Below are positions 58,938 through 64,000 of a stretch of 64,000 bases of DNA, piece after piece. The DNA comes from Streptomyces mobaraensis NBRC 13819 = DSM 40847. GTDB taxonomy: Bacteria; Actinomycetota; Actinomycetes; Streptomycetales; Streptomycetaceae. Both the position numbers and the translations under genes were made by a program. The notes beneath the pieces are model-generated. The model had not been told where the DNA came from, ran no database searches, and saw only the letters and a list, made by a program, of their open reading frames with translations. Within the stretch, counting starts at the first letter, position 1. Each line of letters starts with the position of its first letter. The stretch is taken from positions 6,535,501-6,599,500 of the forward strand of contig NZ_CP072827.1 of the NCBI RefSeq assembly GCF_017916255.1. Reading direction: 5' to 3'.

Positions 58938-59804
58938 GTGATCACCATCGTCGGCGCCACCGGCGCCACCGGCAGCGCCCTGATCCGGCGGCTCGTCGAA
59001 CGGGAAGTCCCCTGCCGCGCCGTCAGCCGTACACCCGGCGATCTACGCGCCGCCATCGGCGCGAACACGCCCGTCGAGATCGTGGGTGCGGACGCCGCGG
59101 ACCCTCAGACGCTCCGCGACGCGTTCGAGGGATCCGCGCAACTGTTCCTCGCCATGGCCAACAGCCCGCGTCAAGCCGAGCTGGAGACCAACGTGATAGA
59201 CGCCGCGGCCCATTGCGGGGTACGGCACGTGGTCAAACTCTCCGCCCCGGCGGCCGAGCCCGACTCACCGGTGGCCGTCTCGCGCGGCCACTGGCGGGTC
59301 GAGGAACACCTGGCGACAACCGAAATGACGGCTACGCTGCTCCGGCCCTACGCGTTCATGCACAAGCTGCTCCTGAACGCCCCGGCGATCACCGAGGGCG
59401 TCCTCGTCGGGGCCATGCGCGAGGCCCCCTGCAACTACATCGACGTCCGGGACATCGCCGATGTCGCCGCCGAGACCCTTCTGCACCCCGGCCTCGCCGG
59501 TGCCACCTACACCTTGACCGGCCCGCGGGCCTTCAGCCACCCCGAACTCGCCCGACTGCTCGGCGAGCTGACCCGCCGCCCCGTTCGCTACGTCGACCTG
59601 CCGCCGAACGAGTTCCACAGCCACCTCCTGTCCACCGCACACATGCCGCCCTGGCTCGCCCACCACGTGGTGGAGATCCAGCAACTGGCCATGGCGCGCC
59701 CGGAATCTCCCAACGACACCATCGAGACCGTCCTCGGCCGCCCCGCCAGGACACTGCACGCCTTCCTCCGCGAGCATCTCCACATGTTCACCAAGACCGC
59801 CTGA
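58938..59804 (+). CDS. NmrA-family NAD(P)-binding protein
   Basis: 288 residues from GTG 58938. Rossmann start ITIVGATGATGSALIRRLVE, then AVSRTPGDLRAAI and the segment HVVKLSAPAAEPDSPVAVSR, IDVRDIADVAAETLLHPGLA and GATYTLTGPRAFSHPELARL of atypical SDR/NmrA proteins (quinone oxidoreductase or redox sensor type). It lacks a standard YxxxK site. Probably co-expressed with the membrane protein and controlled by the MarR regulator; a response to oxidative or electrophilic stress is plausible. Confidence 0.9.
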   Translation: MITIVGATGATGSALIRRLVEREVPCRAVSRTPGDLRAAIGANTPVEIVGADAADPQTLRDAFEGSAQLFLAMANSPRQAELETNVIDAAAHCGVRHVVKLSAPAAEPDSPVAVSRGHWRVEEHLATTEMTATLLRPYAFMHKLLLNAPAITEGVLVGAMREAPCNYIDVRDIADVAAETLLHPGLAGATYTLTGPRAFSHPELARLLGELTRRPVRYVDLPPNEFHSHLLSTAHMPPWLAHHVVEIQQLAMARPESPNDTIETVLGRPARTLHAFLREHLHMFTKTA

Positions 59805-59886
59805 CCGCCCGCCCGACCCGCTGCCTCGGCCCCGCCCGGCAAGCCGGCGTCGCCGACAACGCTTTCTCGCTACGGCAGTTGACCGG

Positions 59887-60939
59887 TCACGCGCCTGGCG
59901 CCCGGCGGCGGCGTTGGCGCAGGTGGAGGACGGCGGCGACAGTGCAGACGGCCGCGGTCAGGACGCCTATGGAGAGGTAGACCAGGCCCTCGGGGTCGAC
60001 GCCGCCGGGCTCGGCTGCGGCCCCGGTGCGCTCGAGGGCGATGTCCGTGCCACGGGCCGGTGACGCGCCGGCACCGCGGGAGGGTGACGTCGGTGTCGTC
60101 CCCTGCCCGTCGGGCCCGACGGCCGAAAGGTCCGCGCCTCCCGCGCCGCCCGCCGATCCGGACGGCGCGCCACTCGACCCGGCGTCGGCCCCCGTGGTGC
60201 CGGGGGGTGCCGTGGCACCGGAGCCGGCGCCGGAACCGGGCGCGCCCGAACCCGACGTACCGGAACCGGATGTGCCCGAGCCCCGCGTCCCCGTACTCCC
60301 GGAGATTCCCGGGCCGGTCGAACCACCCGGGGCACCCGATCCATCCGCCCGCGCGATGTCGAAGGATGCCACCACGCCGTTCCCGGCGCTCAGCGTGCAC
60401 GGTGCGGTGAACTCGCCCGGGGAGGTCACACCACCGTTCGCGTCCCTCGTGGTGAGGTGCAGGGTCAGCTGACGGACGGTGATTTTCGCGGAGCCTGGCT
60501 TGTCGAGGACGATCCGGGGCGCGGTGCCGGTTCCCTTGATGTCGGACGAGCCCCACCCGATGGTCGTCCTCGGCACGGTGAACAGCACGTCGCGGTCGAT
60601 GTCACCCTCGGGTGCGACCACGACCGTCTTCGCGTCCACCGTCCCCTCGACGCTGCTGACCCCGAAGAATCGCAGAGCGGCGGCGATGCCACCGTTCACC
60701 GGTGCGTCCGCGCTGAGTGGGAACGCGGGGGTGGGCTTGCCGACCACGGCCGTCGTCGGGATGGCCGAGTTCAGCCGCAGCGTGACACTCTGCCGACCCG
60801 CCGGGCTGGGAAAATCACAGGTGTACTGCTGGGTAATGGCTGTCGGGTCCGCAGCGGCGGGTCCGGCGTCCAAGCCGACCACGGCAGTGCCGGCGATCCA
60901 CAGCGCCACTGCCGCTCCCCATGCCTGTCCAGTGTTCAT
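59887..60939 (-). CDS. secreted, membrane-anchored DUF6801-like protein
   Basis: 350 residues. Signal peptide AWGAAVALWIAGTAVVGLDA, then a beta domain starting TQQYTCDFPSPAGRQSVTLR, with Cys in YTCDF and APCTLSAG, as in DUF6801 proteins. A long Gly/Ser/Thr/Pro linker (residues 200-300) carries repeats of GSGTSGSG type. It ends in a hydrophobic segment, LVYLSIGVLTAAVCTVAAVL, and a basic tail, so it is anchored with the domain outside the cell. Cell-surface function unknown. Confidence 0.8.
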   Translation of the reverse strand: MNTGQAWGAAVALWIAGTAVVGLDAGPAAADPTAITQQYTCDFPSPAGRQSVTLRLNSAIPTTAVVGKPTPAFPLSADAPVNGGIAAALRFFGVSSVEGTVDAKTVVVAPEGDIDRDVLFTVPRTTIGWGSSDIKGTGTAPRIVLDKPGSAKITVRQLTLHLTTRDANGGVTSPGEFTAPCTLSAGNGVVASFDIARADGSGAPGGSTGPGISGSTGTRGSGTSGSGTSGSGAPGSGAGSGATAPPGTTGADAGSSGAPSGSAGGAGGADLSAVGPDGQGTTPTSPSRGAGASPARGTDIALERTGAAAEPGGVDPEGLVYLSIGVLTAAVCTVAAVLHLRQRRRRAPGA

Positions 60940-61042
60940 CTTGGTTCCCTTGTAGCGAGGCGGACCCTTTCCACCACCGAGAGCCCGCGGGTACACAGCG
61001 GTGTCATGGACCCGTTCCGGTTGCTCATCCGAATCGAAACGA

Positions 61043-63841
61043 TCACGGAGAGTGCGGGTCAGGTTGTGGAGGTGGGCTCAGGTGGTCCTGGAGTTCTGCG
61101 TGGCGGAACTGGTAGACCGCGCCGGCCTGGCGCAGCACGCCCCGGCGGCAGGCGTCGTCCAGGAACTCGATCAGCCGCCAGGGCAGCCGCCCGGTCAGCG
61201 GCAGCCAGATGCGCGCCAGGGCAACCCACTGCCCCCACGCCGTCAGGCTGAGCCCGTACCCGAGCCCGCCCGCGAAGGCCGCTTCGAGCCCGAACACGAG
61301 ACCGGCCCCGATCCCGAGCAGGGGCCCCATGACGAACACGTTGACGGCCGCGGCTCCCACTCCGAAGACGAGCGCCCACATGAGGACATGGACGAGCACA
61401 TTGTTGCGGTTGCTGGTCAGCAGCGCGGCCGGGCTGACGGCGGATTCGATGTGGTCGGGGACCTCCAGCCAGGCCATCAGCCCCAGCACCAGCCCGACAG
61501 CGAGGCCGAACCCGGGCACGAACAGCACCGTGCCGACGAGGTTGCCGCTCTCCAGTCCGTCCGCGAGACCGATGCGCGCGACGATGCCCCGGTCCACGAG
61601 GACCAGTGCGGCCGCCGCCAGGGCGCCGAGGACCAGCCCGGCCAGGAACTTGGAGCGGGGCTCGACGCCGCGCTGCACCCGGCTCCGGCCGAAGATCTGC
61701 ACCCGTACCCGCGCCGGCGGCGCCACCCCCCGGTACGCCGATCCGTACAGCGCTCCGAAGCCCAGACCGGCCACGAGGCCGTGCAGGACGGCGACCACGA
61801 GGCCGCGCTCCATGGCGCGCCCGAGGCCGTAGTGGGTCACGACCATGTCCACCGGGATGTTCCCGATGCCGGTCGTCACCCCGAAGGCCAGAGCGGCCAG
61901 GAACCCGATCAGACAGACCCGCGCGCGGCGGCTCATGGCCGTGCCGAGCCGCCACCATTCGAGGTTGCGGCTGCCGAGTGCGGACAGGTGTACGGCGAGG
62001 TGGCGAAGCCAGTGCTGGGCGCGCTCGGCGTCCCACTGCCGGGTCCCGCTGTCGTCTGCCAGGGGCCGGTAGGCGGCGGGGATGAACGCGGCCACCAGAT
62101 GCTCGCGGATCGCGTCGGCGTCCTGGAACGACCGGGTGCTCAGAAGGTCCTGCGGGCGGCCCTCGCCGGCGTCGCCGTAGACCGTGCGCGCCATGGTGAC
62201 CATCAGCGGTGTGCCGAGCGCTTCCGCGACGTTCTGCGCGCCCTGGCTGCGCGGCTCTTTGCGCAGTTCCTCCAGGACCGGGACCCAGGGCGACGTACGA
62301 CCGTCACCGTCCGGTGGGCCCATGCCGGACAGATAGTCGCCGAGGTCGCCCATGGTGAGCCTCTCCAACTCGACCACCGCGGCGCCGGTGAGCACCTTGC
62401 GCGGTTTTCCCGACTTTTCCTCTACCGCCTCTATGTACTCCTGGGTACGGCTGGTGAGCAACAGGGGCATATCGCCGAGGCTGTTGAGCGCGTCGAGGGC
62501 CTTCAGCCGGAGGTCGGGCGCGAGTTCGTCGAACCCGTCGAGGACGGGCAGCACCCGGTCCTCCTCGATCAGGGCCCTGGCCAGGGTCCTGCCGTCCTGC
62601 GCCGCCGCCCCGAGGCCGTAGTCGCGCACGAGAGTCCGGGACATCCAGGTGCGCAGGGACAGCGCGGCCGGGTCCCAGGAGCCCAGGCCGAAGATCACCG
62701 GTACCCGGTCGCCGCGAGCCGGGTTCTTCAGCAGGCCGAGGGCGAAACGGGTGGTCAGGATCGTCTTGCCGGACCCGGCGGCGCCCAGCACCACCAGTCG
62801 GCCGGAGGGGACGGACCGGTAGACCTGCACGATCCGGTCGAGTCCGTCCGCGAGCGGCAACGGCCCGGGGTCCGCGGCGAGCGGGACTCCACGGATGCGC
62901 GCCCAGTAGTCGAAGGGGACCTTCTCCGCGTGCCGGAACCGCACCTGCAGGGGGGCGGGATCGTGCACCCGGCGCCGCTCCTCCTCGGCCTTCCACTGAC
63001 TGCGCACCAGCGAGGCGAGTCGCCCGGCCGCCCTCCCCAGCTCCCCCGGCCCGTCGGCCGGCGGCATTGGCCCGGACACCTCGTTGAGCCCGTCGAGCCG
63101 ATCCGGTAGTCGCAGTATCCGTTCCAGTTGATGGAGTTGCCGACGAGTCAGGTCCGCGTACCACCGTTCCACCCGACTCGCCGTGAGCCTGCCGATCCCC
63201 TCGCGGCCGTGATGTGTGGTGACGACGCCGATGACGTGCCCGTCGCTCCACACGAGCGCCCCCGACATCCCCTCCCAGGGAGACCGCCTGGGCTCGTCAC
63301 GAGGAGCCGGCGGGGCCTGGACGGTGAACTCGAGGGTGCCCTCGCGCACGTTCGCCGTCGCCCGGCCGCGCGCGTAGTGGGAGTCCCGGTACGTCGTGGC
63401 GGCGCGCCCGTCGAGGGAAGCTCTCTCCGAGCGGAGCTTGAACCAGGGGAAGCCCAGCGCCCCGCAGTCCACCTCCGCCAACTGCGCGATACGGCCGAAC
63501 CGCACCGGCGGTACATCGGCGGCTAGTCGACCGTCGAGCCGCCCACCGGGACGCGCGTCCACCTCGATCCTGAGCAACGCGATGTCCGTGCCGTCGTCCG
63601 CCCAGACGCATTCCCCCGGCACCTCGCACGGGGTGCCCTCGTCGGTGAAGAAGCGAGCGAGGACCGCCGCCGCGCCGTCCAGCGCGTGCGCGGCCGTGAG
63701 CACCGTGTCCCGGGTCACCCGGTAACCCGACGCCAGACGTACCCCGTCGGCGTCGCCGACCGTGACAACGACCTGGACCACACGCCGCAGATCGACCCCG
63801 TCCCGCTGTGGCTCCGGCTCCCCGGCCACCTCGGGGCTCAC
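61043..63841 (-). CDS. trypsin-like protease fused to NACHT NTPase and transmembrane domain
   Basis: 932 residues. Trypsin-like domain (1-220): His52 in TVLTAAHALDG, Asp86 in DGTDIALLRIE, Ser193 in WEGMSGALVWSDGHVIG. NACHT NTPase: Walker A GAAGSGKT at 353-360, Walker B/NACHT box LPVLDGFDELAPD at 431-443, then LLLTSRTQEYIEA (sensor) and winged-helix-like region. The C-terminal third (about 625-890) has eight or more membrane helices. STAND/NACHT proteins are signal switches; in bacteria they commonly defend against phages. The GTG start overlaps the stop of a trypco2 gene. Ends in a short hydrophilic tail HLSPPPQPDPHSP. Confidence 0.88.
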   Translation of the reverse strand: MSPEVAGEPEPQRDGVDLRRVVQVVVTVGDADGVRLASGYRVTRDTVLTAAHALDGAAAVLARFFTDEGTPCEVPGECVWADDGTDIALLRIEVDARPGGRLDGRLAADVPPVRFGRIAQLAEVDCGALGFPWFKLRSERASLDGRAATTYRDSHYARGRATANVREGTLEFTVQAPPAPRDEPRRSPWEGMSGALVWSDGHVIGVVTTHHGREGIGRLTASRVERWYADLTRRQLHQLERILRLPDRLDGLNEVSGPMPPADGPGELGRAAGRLASLVRSQWKAEEERRRVHDPAPLQVRFRHAEKVPFDYWARIRGVPLAADPGPLPLADGLDRIVQVYRSVPSGRLVVLGAAGSGKTILTTRFALGLLKNPARGDRVPVIFGLGSWDPAALSLRTWMSRTLVRDYGLGAAAQDGRTLARALIEEDRVLPVLDGFDELAPDLRLKALDALNSLGDMPLLLTSRTQEYIEAVEEKSGKPRKVLTGAAVVELERLTMGDLGDYLSGMGPPDGDGRTSPWVPVLEELRKEPRSQGAQNVAEALGTPLMVTMARTVYGDAGEGRPQDLLSTRSFQDADAIREHLVAAFIPAAYRPLADDSGTRQWDAERAQHWLRHLAVHLSALGSRNLEWWRLGTAMSRRARVCLIGFLAALAFGVTTGIGNIPVDMVVTHYGLGRAMERGLVVAVLHGLVAGLGFGALYGSAYRGVAPPARVRVQIFGRSRVQRGVEPRSKFLAGLVLGALAAAALVLVDRGIVARIGLADGLESGNLVGTVLFVPGFGLAVGLVLGLMAWLEVPDHIESAVSPAALLTSNRNNVLVHVLMWALVFGVGAAAVNVFVMGPLLGIGAGLVFGLEAAFAGGLGYGLSLTAWGQWVALARIWLPLTGRLPWRLIEFLDDACRRGVLRQAGAVYQFRHAELQDHLSPPPQPDPHSP

Positions 63842-64000
63842 CGCTCGTTCGGCTCGGCGTTCCCGGAAACGGCGACCGGTCTGTGCGACCCCGCCAGAGT
63901 CGGCTTCAGCGTCAGCGAGATGCGCTGGGTGGACGTCTTCCCGAGCCCCACGTCCGCACCGGAATCCACAACCAGGAAACGGACCTTCGCCTGGGCCTGT
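63838..64000 (-). CDS. trypco2-domain protein (N-terminus beyond the window edge)
   Basis: A minus-strand frame open from the right edge to TGA at 63838-63840. It reads QAQAKVRFLVVDSGADVGLG, KTSTQRISLTLKPTLAG and ends NAEPNER. This is the trypsin-co-occurring domain 2 pattern: KVxFxVVxxGADxxxxxxxTQRxxLTLxP, a short beta-sheet module found beside trypsin-like and NACHT proteins. Its stop overlaps the GTG of the trypsin-NACHT gene (GTGA), so the two are translated together. Start and full length cannot be seen. Confidence 0.75.
   Translation of the reverse strand, partial: QAQAKVRFLVVDSGADVGLGKTSTQRISLTLKPTLAGSHRPVAVSGNAEPNER

Noticed and set aside
1..64000. tRNA, rRNA or riboswitch genes
   Set aside because: No tRNA-like cloverleaf with GGTTCGAATCC-type T-loop, rRNA segment or known riboswitch core was spotted by eye; a covariance-model scan would be decisive.

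Overview
The window is about 73% G+C, uses GTG starts freely, links genes by 4-bp ATGA/GTGA overlaps, and carries F420-dependent, Tat-exported and lipoprotein genes. Its gene families (DUF6255-like, DUF6801-like, trypco2, actinobacterial bL37) are typical of Streptomyces or a close relative. It is chromosomal and mostly accessory. No tRNA, rRNA or CRISPR array was seen, and no intact transposase or integrase.

Layout. 0.1-7.0 kb (minus): start of a possible sensor kinase, two tiny genes (one is ribosomal protein bL37), a stand-alone ketosynthase, a histidine-rich membrane protein, and an operon of F420-type oxidoreductase, thiamine-diphosphate enzyme and enolase-superfamily enzyme. 7.0-12.1 kb: an APH-like kinase, then an MMPL/MFS export pair with a divergent TetR regulator. 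12.1-22.5 kb: a tetrapyrrole cluster in two divergent arms. The left arm is hemH-hemG plus a cysteine-rich protein; the right arm is hemE-hemF-hemA-hemC-(palindromic repeat)-hemB-ABC exporter. It has an oxygen-dependent HemF and a ferrochelatase that looks mitochondrial/proteobacterial, so it encodes the protoporphyrin route rather than the coproporphyrin route normal for actinobacteria. 22.6-25.3 kb: small unknown genes. 25.7-29.5 kb: a compacted Mrp/Mbh-type antiporter module with fused and shortened subunits and no large MrpA. 29.8-35.4 kb: a giant FAD/Fe-S oxidoreductase and an M64 metallopeptidase fused to a seven-bladed lectin-like propeller. 36-45 kb: SDR, polysaccharide deacetylase, lipoprotein, acetyltransferase, two secreted peptidases, a Tat-exported FAD oxidoreductase and gene remnants. 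45.3-51.6 kb: a translationally coupled acyl-CoA catabolic operon (CoA transferase, enoyl-CoA hydratase, acetoacetate decarboxylase-like, 3-hydroxyacyl-CoA dehydrogenase, glutaryl-CoA-dehydrogenase-like) with a LysR regulator; copies of one 23-bp sequence lie on both sides. 51.8-60.9 kb: regulators, a beta-lactamase-fold enzyme, small unknown proteins, a probable Tn3 transposase remnant, a MarR regulon with tandem operators, and a DUF6801-like surface protein. 61.0-64.0 kb: a trypsin-NACHT-transmembrane protein coupled to a trypco2-domain protein that runs off the edge, which looks like a conflict/antiphage system.

Most notable: (1) the protoporphyrin-type heme cluster with its own exporter; (2) the trypco2/trypsin-NACHT pair; (3) the M64-propeller fusion; (4) the rearranged antiporter module; (5) several precise DNA repeat structures, including a gene 3' end copied in tandem and a 238-bp palindromic element inside the hem operon.
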